This document shows positions 7,904 through 16,222 of a stretch of 64,000 bases of DNA, piece by piece. The stretch's first letter is position 1. Each line of letters begins with the position of its first letter. A program made the position numbers and the translations under genes. Under the pieces are notes generated by a model. It saw nothing but the letters and a program-made list of their open reading frames with translations. It had not been told where the DNA came from and searched no databases. The stretch comes from Streptomyces griseiscabiei (GTDB taxonomy: Bacteria; Actinomycetota; Actinomycetes; Streptomycetales; Streptomycetaceae): contig NZ_JAGJBZ010000001.1 in NCBI RefSeq assembly GCF_020010925.1, positions 434,001 to 498,000 of the forward strand. Reading direction: 5' to 3'.

Positions 7904-9238
7904 ATGGAACTGGGCAAGAAGTTGCTGTGGCCGAGTGATCCCGGATACCAGAACGCACTGAGCGACGCCGTGTGGAACGGCCGCAAGCCGACTCGGGAGC
8001 CGGCCGCCATCGTGCTCGCGGAGACGGCCGAGGACGTGTGCGCTGCCGTGAAACTCGCCAAAGAGCGCGACCTCATGGTGTCCGTCCGGGCAGGTGGACA
8101 CAGTTTCTCCGCCGCGGGCATCCGGGAGGGAGCCGTCCTGGTCGACGTGTCGCGTCTGACGGCCATCGACGTGGACGTGGCCGGACGCAGGGCGGTCGTC
8201 GGGCCCGGTGTGCACGGCGGCGACCTCAACCTGGCCATCGAGCCCCACGGCCTGTTCTTCCCGTCCGGCCACTGCCCGACCGTGGCTCTCGGCGGGTTCC
8301 TGCTCGGCGGTGGCATGGGGTGGAACTTCCAGGACATGGGCTGGGGTTGCATGTCCGTGGAGGCGGTCGACGTCGTCACCGCCGACGGCGAACTCGTCCG
8401 GGCGGACGAGAACCAGAACTCCGACATCTTGTGGGCGGCCCGCGGCTCCGGGCCGGGGTTCTTCGGCGTCATCACCGCCTACCACCTGAAACTCCACCAG
8501 GCCCGGGCGATCACGGTGACCGTGCACAACTACCCGCTCTCGGTGCGCGCCGAGCTGCTGACCTGGCTGCACGACAGGCGCCACGACTTCCCGCAGATCG
8601 CGGAGACGGCCCTGTACGTGACCGAGCACTCGACCCGCAGCACGTCCGGGCCGACGATGCTGCTGTCGACGTTCGGCTTCGGTCAGACCGAGGAGGAGTC
8701 GATCGACGCGCTGAGGATCATGGACAGCTCGCCGGTGCTCGACCATGTCCTGTGGAAGCACGACAACGCGCCTCAGTCGGTCCAGGATCTGACCGAGATC
8801 CCCGAAGGCCTCTACGAGAAGGGCTTCCGCTACGCGACCGACAACATGATCTCCAACTCCCCCGCGGCCGAACTGGTACCGGCCATGGAGGAGTTGCTGA
8901 CCACGCTGCCGACCCCGAGGTCCCACGCCAGCTGGATCAACATGGCCAGGTGCCGGGAGCTGCCGGACATGGCGTTCTCGCTCCAGGGTGACACCTACGT
9001 GGAGGCGTACTCCGTGTGGGAGGACCCCTCTCAGGACCAGCAGATGCACCAGTGGGCCGTCGACATGATGCGCAAGCTCGAACCCGTCGCCGTCGGCTCC
9101 CAGATGAGCTGCGAGAACATGATCGGCCGCGGCCTGACCCCGAGTTCGTTCCTGTCCGCGCACGCCGTGACGCGGCTGGAGCAGCTGCGCACGGTCCATG
9201 ACCCGGAGGGCCGGTTCGCCTCCTACCTGCTGGCCTGA
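7904..9238 (+). CDS. FAD-linked oxidase (berberine-bridge-enzyme type), probably bicovalent flavin
   Basis: A 444-residue flavoprotein oxidase of the PCMH-fold/BBE family. The FAD domain shows RAGGHS with His66, the usual 8-alpha-histidyl FAD attachment, and SGHCPTVALGGFLLGGGMG with Cys124, the usual 6-S-cysteinyl attachment, so a doubly tethered flavin is expected. The substrate domain follows from about residue 200. There is no export signal, so it should be cytoplasmic. Such oxidases act on sugars, alkaloids, phenolics or polyketides using O2. It lies just upstream of a SnoaL-like gene and an esterase. Confidence 0.9.
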   Translation: MELGKKLLWPSDPGYQNALSDAVWNGRKPTREPAAIVLAETAEDVCAAVKLAKERDLMVSVRAGGHSFSAAGIREGAVLVDVSRLTAIDVDVAGRRAVVGPGVHGGDLNLAIEPHGLFFPSGHCPTVALGGFLLGGGMGWNFQDMGWGCMSVEAVDVVTADGELVRADENQNSDILWAARGSGPGFFGVITAYHLKLHQARAITVTVHNYPLSVRAELLTWLHDRRHDFPQIAETALYVTEHSTRSTSGPTMLLSTFGFGQTEEESIDALRIMDSSPVLDHVLWKHDNAPQSVQDLTEIPEGLYEKGFRYATDNMISNSPAAELVPAMEELLTTLPTPRSHASWINMARCRELPDMAFSLQGDTYVEAYSVWEDPSQDQQMHQWAVDMMRKLEPVAVGSQMSCENMIGRGLTPSSFLSAHAVTRLEQLRTVHDPEGRFASYLLA

Positions 9239-9283
9239 CGACCGCCGCCCACCAACGCCCGATTACTGATCCGAGGAGAGAAC

Positions 9284-9808
9284 ATGACACTCGCGAACTC
9301 CCCCAGCCCCGTTCCGGCCGACCCGGCGAAGCAGCTCCAGTGGCTCGTGGACCGCGCGGCCGTCACGGAGTTGATCGCGGCGTACTCGCGCAGCCTGGAC
9401 GCCCGTGACTGGGAGGCGTTCCACGGACTGATGACCGAAGACGCCACCTTCGCCATCAACGGGCACGTGATCTCCGACGGACGGAAGCAGTTCGTCTCGG
9501 GTGCTCAGGAGAACTTCGGCAGATACCACGCCACCTGGCACAACGAGGGACTGGCCGGCATCCGCGTGGACGGGGACGACGCACGGTCCCGCGCCTACCA
9601 CATCGGCATCCACGTCACCGACCCCGCGGACATCAACCACCATGGCGACGCCGGCGGCTGGTACGAGAACACCTACCGGCGCACGCCGGACGGCTGGCGC
9701 ATAGCCAGCGTCGATCTGGCGCTGGTGTGGACCACCGCGCACGACGCCAACGAACTGCCGGTCGAGCCGACCGCCGTGCCGGACCCGACGGCGAACGGGG
9801 AAGCCTGA
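9284..9808 (+). CDS. SnoaL-like (NTF2 superfamily) protein
   Basis: A 174-residue protein with the SnoaL-4 pattern: a first helix (DRAAVTELIAAYSRSLDARD), WEAFHGLMTEDATF, and a C-terminal WYENTYRRTPDGWRIASVDL. The fold is a cone-shaped barrel used by cyclases, isomerases, dehydratases and by dioxygenase beta subunits. GAGGAGAG precedes ATG 9284. The stop overlaps the ATG of the esterase. It probably catalyses a small isomerisation or hydration step in the same pathway (inference). Confidence 0.87.
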   Translation: MTLANSPSPVPADPAKQLQWLVDRAAVTELIAAYSRSLDARDWEAFHGLMTEDATFAINGHVISDGRKQFVSGAQENFGRYHATWHNEGLAGIRVDGDDARSRAYHIGIHVTDPADINHHGDAGGWYENTYRRTPDGWRIASVDLALVWTTAHDANELPVEPTAVPDPTANGEA

Positions 9809-11382
9809 TGCCGTTGTCCGATCGCCCTACGGTGGTCGACGGCGGTCTGGTGCGCGGGGTGCCGGACGAGAACGGGACCGGCACCGTGTTCCGCGGTATC
9901 CCGTACGCGGCACCGCCGACCGGTGACCGGCGATGGCGTTCGCCGGCGCCGGTCGTCCCCTGGGACGGTGAGCGGCTGTGCGACCGCTTCGGCTCCACGT
10001 GTCTCCAGCCGATGGTCCCGAGGGACGGGCTGATGGCGCTGTACGCCTGGGCCGAGCCGCCGGAGTGCGGAATCAGCGAGGACTGTCTGTACCTCAACGT
10101 CTGGTCCTCGGCGGAAAGTTCGGAGGAGCGCCGCCCGGTCGTCTTCTGGGTCTTCGGCGGCGGCAACCGGGTCGGCTCCGGCTCCCACCCGTGCACCTGG
10201 GGTCACAACCTCTCCCGGCAGGGCGCGGTGGTCGTGACCGTGAACTACCGCCTCGGTCCGTTGGGTTTCCTGGCGCATCCCGCGCTCGACGACGAAGCCG
10301 GAACGTCCGGCAACTACGCCGGTCAGGACCTCGTCGCCGCCCTCCAGTGGGTCCAGCGCAACATCGCCGGGTTCGGCGGTGACCCGGAGTGCGTCACGAT
10401 CGCCGGTCAGTCAGCCGGCGCGGGCCATGTCCAGTCGTTGATGGCCTCGCCGATGGCACGTGGGCTGTTCCACCGTGCGGTCGGCCTCAGTGGCGGCCGG
10501 TTCGACGCCGAGCCCTTCGGCTACCGGACCGAGTCGCGTGAGCAGGCCGAACGCAAGAGCGTGGAGACGCTGGCCAGAGCGGGCGTCCGGACACTTGAGG
10601 AGATGCGCAACCACCCGGCCGACCAGTTGTGGGGGCCGCGCAACTTCTGGAACATCATCGTGGACGACCGGTTCCTGACGGAGACCGCGCAGGACGCGTT
10701 CCGTGCGGGCAGGCAGGCCGACGTGCCGTTCCTCGCGGGGTTCGACGCCGACGAGGCGAGCCCGTTCCCCGCTCCGGACCGCTGGACGACCGCCGGGCTG
10801 GCCGAGGGGCTGGTGAAGGACTTCGGTCCCGAAGTCGCCGCGCGGCTCCTGGAGCTCTACCCAGCAGCGACGGACGAGGAGGCGCGGGACGCGGCGTACC
10901 GGCTGCGTACCGAGGGCGGGTTCGCCTGGCAGGTGTGGCGGTGGGCCGGTCTGCACCAGGCCACCGCGTCCTCCCCTACCTGGCTGGCCCGGTTCGAGCA
11001 GCCGCTTCCCCTGCCGCCCGGGAAGAGGTTTCGCCAGCCCCGTCCGCCACGCGGCTACGGCGCGTTCCACGGCTCCGACCTCTTCTATCTCTTCGACACC
11101 CTCGAGACCCGGCCGGACTTCGCGTGGACGGAGGACGACAGGACGGTCGCCCGGCTCTCCAGCGCGGCGTTCCTCGCGTTCGCCCGCACGGGCGACCCCG
11201 CAGCCGAAGGGCTGCCGTCCTGGCCGCGGTTCTCGCCCCGCGAAGCGGTCGCACTGCACATGAGACCCGAGCCCGTCGCAGACGTCCTGAGCGAGCGGGA
11301 CCGGCTGGCCTTCTTCGACACCGTCTTCACCCCGGACGGTGTCACCCGCACCCGAACAGGAGACTCCGCACATGTTCGCTGA
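9808..11382 (+). CDS. Type-B carboxylesterase
   Basis: A 524-residue alpha/beta hydrolase of the cholinesterase/carboxylesterase-B family. Visible: EDCLYLNVW (residues 91-99), an oxyanion loop FGGGN (116-120, with Phe replacing the usual His), the nucleophile Ser202 in GQSAGA, an acidic residue within FDADEAS, and the catalytic His in GAFHGSDLFYLF near residue 420. There is no signal peptide. The start shares one base with the SnoaL stop. It likely cleaves an ester or lactone of the pathway substrate. Confidence 0.92.
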   Translation: MPLSDRPTVVDGGLVRGVPDENGTGTVFRGIPYAAPPTGDRRWRSPAPVVPWDGERLCDRFGSTCLQPMVPRDGLMALYAWAEPPECGISEDCLYLNVWSSAESSEERRPVVFWVFGGGNRVGSGSHPCTWGHNLSRQGAVVVTVNYRLGPLGFLAHPALDDEAGTSGNYAGQDLVAALQWVQRNIAGFGGDPECVTIAGQSAGAGHVQSLMASPMARGLFHRAVGLSGGRFDAEPFGYRTESREQAERKSVETLARAGVRTLEEMRNHPADQLWGPRNFWNIIVDDRFLTETAQDAFRAGRQADVPFLAGFDADEASPFPAPDRWTTAGLAEGLVKDFGPEVAARLLELYPAATDEEARDAAYRLRTEGGFAWQVWRWAGLHQATASSPTWLARFEQPLPLPPGKRFRQPRPPRGYGAFHGSDLFYLFDTLETRPDFAWTEDDRTVARLSSAAFLAFARTGDPAAEGLPSWPRFSPREAVALHMRPEPVADVLSERDRLAFFDTVFTPDGVTRTRTGDSAHVR

Positions 11383-12142
11383 CCTGACCGGAAAGGTCGC
11401 CGTGGTGACCGGCATAGGATCCGGGATCGGCCGGGCGTCCGCGCTCACGCTGGCCCGGCAGGGTGCTGCCGTCTTCGGCTGCGACCTCCACGCCGAGACC
11501 GCCGAGGAGACCCTGCGTCTCGCCGAAGCGGAGGGCCTCAAGATCTCCAGCCTGCACCCGGTCGACCTGACCCGGCCCGAGGACGCGCGGGCGGTGATCG
11601 AGCAGGCGGTCGCCCAGCACGGCGGGATCGACATCCTGGCCAACGTCGCCGCGGCTGCCGCGCCCTTCTCGCCGTTCGGGGAGACCGACTTCGAGAACCA
11701 GTGGAAGCAGACCCTCTCCGGGGAGCTCGACCTGCTCTTCCTCGTCACCCAGGCGGCCTGGCCGCACCTGGTGGAGCGGGGCGGAGGTTCCGTCATCAAC
11801 GTCGCCTCCGCGACCGCGCACCGGGGCTACCCCGAGCTGCCGGCCCTGCCGCACGTGACCGCCAAGGGCGGCGTGCTCGCGATGACCCGGCAGCTCGCCG
11901 CGGAGGGAGCGGCGCACGGCATCCGGGTCAACAGCGTCTCTCCCGGCCTCATTCCGACACCGCACAGCCTTCCCGCGATCGACCTGCCCGGTGTCCGGGA
12001 GTCGTTCTTCGCGAAGGTGCTGATCAAGAGGTTCGGCCGACCGGAGGACGTCAGCGGCTGCATCGTCTTCCTGTCCGCCCCGGAGAGCAGCTGGGTCACC
12101 GGCGCCGAGTACCTGGTCGACGGCGGTGCGACCGCGATCTGA
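11372..12142 (+). CDS. SDR-family protein with catalytic Tyr replaced by His
   Basis: A 256-residue classical SDR fold: TGIGSGIG (13-20), Asp38-x-His40 after strand 2, and a DGGAT-like C-terminus. The catalytic tetrad is altered. Where Y-x3-K is expected the chain reads H161-V-T-A-K165 (PHVTAKGGVLAMTRQLAAEG), and the NNAG position is N-V-A-A. Lys and the Ser region (INVASAT) remain. Some actinobacterial SDRs carry this variant; the reaction is unclear. Start ATG 11372 follows AGGAG and lies inside the 3' end of the esterase (11-bp overlap). Confidence 0.88.
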   Translation: MFADLTGKVAVVTGIGSGIGRASALTLARQGAAVFGCDLHAETAEETLRLAEAEGLKISSLHPVDLTRPEDARAVIEQAVAQHGGIDILANVAAAAAPFSPFGETDFENQWKQTLSGELDLLFLVTQAAWPHLVERGGGSVINVASATAHRGYPELPALPHVTAKGGVLAMTRQLAAEGAAHGIRVNSVSPGLIPTPHSLPAIDLPGVRESFFAKVLIKRFGRPEDVSGCIVFLSAPESSWVTGAEYLVDGGATAI

Positions 12143-12168
12143 GGATCCGGCCGCGCCCCGGCGCTCGG

Positions 12169-13104
12169 TCAGCCCGCGGCGGGCTCTCCCGTCGCGGGCC
12201 GGGCGCCGAACCGGCGCGTCTGCTGCCGGGCCGCCTGGAGCGCGATGCCTTCGAAGGCGTTCAGCACCCCGACGCGGGAACCGGACGGCAGCAGCAGGTA
12301 CGCGGTCGTGTCGGGGAGGCCGTCGATCGGGACGTACGCCAGATCGGGGCGGGCCCAGTACCCCGTACAACTGGACGGTACGAGGGTGACGCCCATGCCC
12401 GCGGCGCAGACGTCCAGGATCTCGTCGACCGTGTGGAGGGTGGTGTCGACCCGGGGGATCAGCCCGCCGGACCGCGGCACGGCGAACCAGTCGTGCCACA
12501 GCGTCTGCTCCACCTCGATCCCGAAGAACGTCTCCTCGTTCGTCTCCTCGATGCTGATCGTCTGCCGAGCGGCGAGCTGGTGGGTGGCTGCCACGACCAG
12601 GACCCGGTCCTCCGACCACAACGGCACCGTCCGGACTCCCGCCGCGGTCACCGCGTGCGTGAACCCGGGTGCTATGGCCGCGTCGATCCGGCCCTCCGTC
12701 AACGCCTGGACGGATCCGGCGTAGCCCAGGTGGCGCACTTCCAGGCGGACGTCCGGCAGCGCGGCCGCGGCCGCGGCCAGGATGGCCGAGGACAGGGGGC
12801 TGCTGATGGCCAGCCCGATCCGCAGCCGTTCACCGGCCACGTGTCTCTCCTCCGCCCATGTGCTGATGTCCGCCATGGACGTGAGCGCGCGCTTGGCCAG
12901 CGGCAGGAGTTGCGCGCCCGCGTCGGTCAGCACCACCTGGCGCGATGTCCGGCGGAACAGCGGCGCGCGCAGGAGTCGCTCCAGCGCCGCGATCTGCTGG
13001 CTCAGCGAAGGTGCCGCCACGTGCAGCTTCTGGGCGGCACGAGCGAAGTGGAGATCTTCCGCCACTGCGACGAAGTAGCGGAGTTGCTGCACGGTGATGT
13101 CCAT
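12169..13104 (-). CDS. LysR-family transcriptional regulator
   Basis: A 311-residue LTTR. The N-terminal winged HTH (QQLRYFVAVAEDLHFARAAQ, then KLHVAAPSLSQQIAALE) is typical, followed by the co-inducer domain from about residue 90 (LRIGLAIS). It is convergent with the amidohydrolase-to-SDR genes and is a plausible activator of that operon or of the neighbouring SDR. GAGGGAAAC lies just upstream of ATG 13104. Confidence 0.93.
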   Translation of the reverse strand: MDITVQQLRYFVAVAEDLHFARAAQKLHVAAPSLSQQIAALERLLRAPLFRRTSRQVVLTDAGAQLLPLAKRALTSMADISTWAEERHVAGERLRIGLAISSPLSSAILAAAAAALPDVRLEVRHLGYAGSVQALTEGRIDAAIAPGFTHAVTAAGVRTVPLWSEDRVLVVAATHQLAARQTISIEETNEETFFGIEVEQTLWHDWFAVPRSGGLIPRVDTTLHTVDEILDVCAAGMGVTLVPSSCTGYWARPDLAYVPIDGLPDTTAYLLLPSGSRVGVLNAFEGIALQAARQQTRRFGARPATGEPAAG

Positions 13105-13402
13105 GCCGGTTTCCCTCGGCCTCTCCGACAGTTCGACCGCCGGATCGGCCGAGTTCTCACCGTATTCTCCCTCGTGAACAGGCCATCGAGTATCGCGATT
13201 CGGTCAGCAGATTCACGCGTTCCCGAACGGGGGCGAGCGCCTGTGCCGGCCGACGACGGTCCCGCGGCGTCCACGCCCCCGGCGCGGCGGGAAACACCCG
13301 GGACTGTTCGCGGCGTGCGGCTGGGCAGGCTGGGTCCCGCTCAGTCCCGCTCAACCCCGCGCGGTCCACAGAAACGGTTCGCTCCGGCCCGGCCGCACCC
13401 GG

Positions 13403-14221
13403 TCAGGCTGACGTACGGAGCGCCGCGACGACCCCGCCGTCCACCAGCAGGTCGGTGCCGCTGATGAAGGCGGCCTGCGGACCGAGCAGGAAGGCCGCCG
13501 CGGCGGCGATGTCGTCCGGGGTACCGAAACGCCTGAGGGCTGACATGTTCACCATGTCCCGCATCTGCTGCCCGTTCTGGCCGTCCAGTTCCTCTCGGCC
13601 CATGGGGGTCGAGATGATGCCGGGGCTGATCGAGTTGACCCACGCGCCGCGTTCGCCCCAGGTGCCTGCCGCAGCCTGGACACGCAGGGCGTTGGCCCGC
13701 TTGGCCAACACGTACGCGGCTCCCGGGACTCCCACCACGTCCGGCGCCAGGAACGGCAGGGACAGCAGATCGTTCGCCGGCGTCACGGCCAGCGCCCGCT
13801 CGTGGTCGGCGGGGATTCCGAAGGCCATGTAACCGGCCATGCTGGCGATGACCACCGCGGCGGCACCGGGTGCGACGACCCGCTGGAAGGCGTCGAGCAC
13901 CAGTGCCGCACCCAGCAGATCCACGCGAAGAATCATCCAAGTCGATGCCTGCACCGCGGACAGCCCGGCGGTGTGCGCGACGTGCGTCACGCTGCCGAGT
14001 CCGGCGGCGACGTCGGCCAGGACGTGCACCGAATCCGCGTCGGAGACGTCGACCACCTGGGTGGCGACGTGGTGGCCCTCGCCGCGGAGCAGATCAGCGG
14101 CACCGTCCAGGGTGGACTCGTTGAAATCGGCGAGCAGCACCTGCCGTCCGCTGCCGATGCGGCGGGCTATCGCCTGCCCCATACCGCCCACGCCGATGAC
14201 CACGACGACGTCCTTGTTCAT
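13403..14221 (-). CDS. SDR-family oxidoreductase
   Basis: A 272-residue SDR with a shortened cofactor motif GVGGMG (near residue 11) instead of TGxxxGxG, an Asp after strand 2 (LLADFN), and AYVLAKRAN providing Y-x3-K. The C-terminus is the usual FISGTDLLVDGG. ATG 14221 is chosen because AGGA lies 6 nt upstream; a GTG one codon earlier is possible. It is transcribed away from a truncated TetR gene, which may have been its repressor. Confidence 0.88.
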   Translation of the reverse strand: MNKDVVVVIGVGGMGQAIARRIGSGRQVLLADFNESTLDGAADLLRGEGHHVATQVVDVSDADSVHVLADVAAGLGSVTHVAHTAGLSAVQASTWMILRVDLLGAALVLDAFQRVVAPGAAAVVIASMAGYMAFGIPADHERALAVTPANDLLSLPFLAPDVVGVPGAAYVLAKRANALRVQAAAGTWGERGAWVNSISPGIISTPMGREELDGQNGQQMRDMVNMSALRRFGTPDDIAAAAAFLLGPQAAFISGTDLLVDGGVVAALRTSA

Positions 14222-14241
14222 CACATGTCCTAAATTTCGAG

Positions 14242-14255
14242 ACAGATCGTACTGT
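14242..14255. promoter_or_regulatory. Palindrome in the SDR / TetR-stump divergent region
   Basis: ACAGATCGTACTGT: arms ACAG/CTGT with a 6-nt centre, in the only AT-rich patch between the divergent genes. It is a candidate operator left behind by the broken TetR regulator. Confidence 0.35.
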
Positions 14256-14286
14256 AATCCCCAAGTGGCTGGCCTACGGTCGGGCC

Positions 14287-14390
14287 ATGTCAGCGAGACA
14301 GCCCGGCAGGCCCCGCAGCGCCCGCGCCCATCAGGCGATCCTGGAGGCCGCTCGTGACCTGCTCACCTCCGGCGACTACGAGCGTTCCGG
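14287..14390 (+). pseudogene. TetR-family regulator stump
   Basis: From ATG 14287 the chain reads SARQPGRPRSARAHQAILEA then ARDLLTSGDYER, the opening helix of a TetR DNA-binding domain, then loses all similarity and meets a hairpin at 14427. The recognition helix and ligand domain are missing. A TACGGT -10 element at 14275-14280 suggests the original transcript was leaderless. Confidence 0.7.
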
Positions 14391-14426
14391 GACCGCGTGG
14401 GGCGGATCGCGTTGCCGGAGCGGCAC

Positions 14427-14461
14427 GAGGGCCGGAGGGGATGGGATCCCCTCCGGCCCTC
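14427..14461 (-). terminator. Perfect 16-bp hairpin downstream of the 14520 SDR
   Basis: GAGGGCCGGAGGGGAT (14427-14442) and its exact reverse complement (14446-14461) with a 3-nt GGG loop. It lies 58 bp past the SDR stop, where the TetR stump loses similarity. Confidence 0.75.
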
Positions 14462-14519
14462 ACCGCCGCTCGAAGTGGCCGGCGCGGCTCCGCAGGCCGG
14501 CGGCGACGGGTGCCCGAGC

Positions 14520-15305
14520 TCAGCCCCGGCCGTACCGCTCGGCGGGCGTCGGACGGTTGCCACCTGCCAGCAGACCCGATTCCGCCGCGAGGAGGGCGTC
14601 GAGCGCGTCAGCCTGATCCTCCAGACCCGGGACACAGATCGTCTCCCCCAACCGCAGGCCTGCCAGGCTGGCCTGGGCCACGCCTTCCGCGGTCATGGCG
14701 AAGGGAAGGTTCTTCCCGTATCCATCGCTGAACTCCGTCGCCACCACGCCCGGGCAGACCACCTGGGCGTGCACGCCGGTGTCGGCGAGCTCGTGGGCGA
14801 GGGTCCGGGTGAAGGCGACGGTGGCCGCCTTCGCAGCCGCGTACAGGGTGCGGCTCGGAATGTGGGGGTTGGTCTGTCCGGCGCTGAAGGCGAGCAGTGA
14901 GGCGACCGTGACGACCTTGCCTTCGTCGGCCGCCAGCATGCCGGGCAGTGCCGCGCGTACGAGCTGGATGGGCGCGACGCCGTTGAGGGTGAGCAGTCGG
15001 TCGATCTCGTCCGGGTCGACGTCGGCGAGCGGGGCGTAGCCTCCGACCCCCGCGTTGCTGATCAGCAGGCGGACGTCACCGGCGGACAGGCGCTTGGTCA
15101 CCGCGGCCAGTCCGTCGGAGGTGCCGAGGTCCGCGGGGAGGACCTCCACGTCGGCGCCGGACGCGCGGAGTTCCGCTGCCAGCTCCGAAAGACGGTCGAC
15201 CCGCCGGGCCACCAGAACGAAGTCGCTGTCGGCCGCAAGGAGCCGGGCGTAGGCGGCGCCGATTCCGGACGAGGCGCCGGTGATGAGAGCAAGAGTGCGA
15301 GTCAT
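14520..15305 (-). CDS. SDR-family oxidoreductase
   Basis: A 261-residue classical SDR: TGASSGIG near residues 9-16, NAG (ISNAGVGG), Ser in VASLLAFSAG and Y-x3-K in TLYAAAKAATVAF. The C-terminal ~60 residues depart from the usual DGG end, as in DltE/Sco1815-like SDRs. It is divergent from a MarR gene with a shared palindromic operator, so MarR control by an aromatic ligand is likely. Confidence 0.88.
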   Translation of the reverse strand: MTRTLALITGASSGIGAAYARLLAADSDFVLVARRVDRLSELAAELRASGADVEVLPADLGTSDGLAAVTKRLSAGDVRLLISNAGVGGYAPLADVDPDEIDRLLTLNGVAPIQLVRAALPGMLAADEGKVVTVASLLAFSAGQTNPHIPSRTLYAAAKAATVAFTRTLAHELADTGVHAQVVCPGVVATEFSDGYGKNLPFAMTAEGVAQASLAGLRLGETICVPGLEDQADALDALLAAESGLLAGGNRPTPAERYGRG

Positions 15306-15334
15306 GACTCCATACTGATCAGCCGCTTGGCTAA

Positions 15335-15370
15335 TGTCAAACGCTTGATATGTGACCAGTGTCGTATGCT
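15335..15370. promoter_or_regulatory. Divergent SDR/MarR control region with MarR-type operator
   Basis: TGTCAAACGCTTGATA (15335-15350) is a 16-bp imperfect palindrome (TCAA/TTGA core) of MarR-operator size. It overlaps a TTGATA that may be a -35. TATGCT at 15365-15370 ends 6 nt before GTG 15377, fitting a leaderless marR transcript. Confidence 0.55.
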
Positions 15371-15376
15371 CGGCGG

Positions 15377-15832
15377 GTGGACACGAATGACGAGGGACCG
15401 GTCGCCGGCGACGCTCTGGACCGGGTGACCTGGGCGCTGCGGCGGGCGGAACTGGCCGTGCAGGCCCTCAAGGAGCAGCGGCTGCGGTCGATGGGGATGG
15501 CGGCCGCGCACTATTCGCTGCTCATCTCCTTGCACGCCGATCCCGGGCTGACCGGCGCGGAACTGGCCCGCCGCCTGAACGTCACCCCGCAGGCGGTGGC
15601 CTCCCTGGTGGCCCGCCTGGACGACCGGGGCCAACTGGAACGGCGCCCGCACGCACGCCACCGCCATGTGCAGGAGCTCCACCTCACCGACGCCGGACGC
15701 GACGCGTTGCGCAGGGCCGACGCGGTGATCGCGGAGATCGAACAGCAGATCACCCGGAAGCTGGGCCCCGAGAACACCGGTCGGCTGGCGGCCATGCTCG
15801 GCCAGGTGACCGACGCGATCCAGGAAGGGTGA
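15377..15832 (+). CDS. MarR-family transcriptional regulator
   Basis: A 151-residue winged-helix regulator: dimer helix, then MAAAHYSLLISLHADPGLTG, AELARRLNVTPQAVASLVAR and the wing (ERRPHARHRHVQELHLTDAG). GTG 15377 is preferred over an in-frame GTG at 15359 because the latter lies upstream of the -10. It probably represses itself and the divergent SDR until it binds a phenolic ligand. Confidence 0.9.
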   Translation: MDTNDEGPVAGDALDRVTWALRRAELAVQALKEQRLRSMGMAAAHYSLLISLHADPGLTGAELARRLNVTPQAVASLVARLDDRGQLERRPHARHRHVQELHLTDAGRDALRRADAVIAEIEQQITRKLGPENTGRLAAMLGQVTDAIQEG

Positions 15833-16156
15833 TCACCCCCCGGACCGCGGCGGCCGGTGACGCCACGGATCACCTTCACCCCTGCGGCAACCGTCCGCAG
15901 CGCCGTCACGACGGCCTGCCTGCGTCGCGGTCCGGACGCTTTCCCCCACCGCCGCCCCCGGCGCACCCACCACCCCGCGGGCGGCCACTCCTGCGCCGCG
16001 GCGTGTCACCGACACCTCGGCGGCCGCCCGCGATCGGCCGGGTCCGCACCACCGGCGCCCCCGGCACACCTCCGCACCCACCCCGTCACCGGCATCCCCG
16101 ATCCGCACGCGGCGCGCCTGTTCCCCGCCCGCGGAGCACTGAAACCGTCACTACCG
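15833..16156. other. Intergenic stretch, no gene seen
   Basis: About 320 bp of very C-rich plus-strand sequence (Pro/Arg-only translations) between marR and the iclR promoter region. No hairpin with a clean stem or conserved peptide was found. Confidence 0.5.
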
Positions 16157-16209
16157 TTGACAAGTGGGACGCTCGTACATAACTTCCCTCACTAGAATGG
16201 TCGCTCTAG
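16157..16209 (+). promoter_or_regulatory. Candidate iclR promoter and inverted repeat
   Basis: TTGACA at 16157-16162 with an AT-rich ATAACT 16 nt later. CTAGA (16192-16196) and TCTAG (16205-16209) form a short inverted repeat directly before the GGAGG of the iclR gene, a possible autoregulatory site. Confidence 0.4.
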
Positions 16210-16222
16210 CGATGGAGGTCAC

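Noticed and set aside
14391..14616. Continuation of the TetR ORF to 14616
   Set aside because: After codon ~35 the translation is Arg/Pro/Gly noise and runs through a terminator hairpin and the end of the opposite gene.
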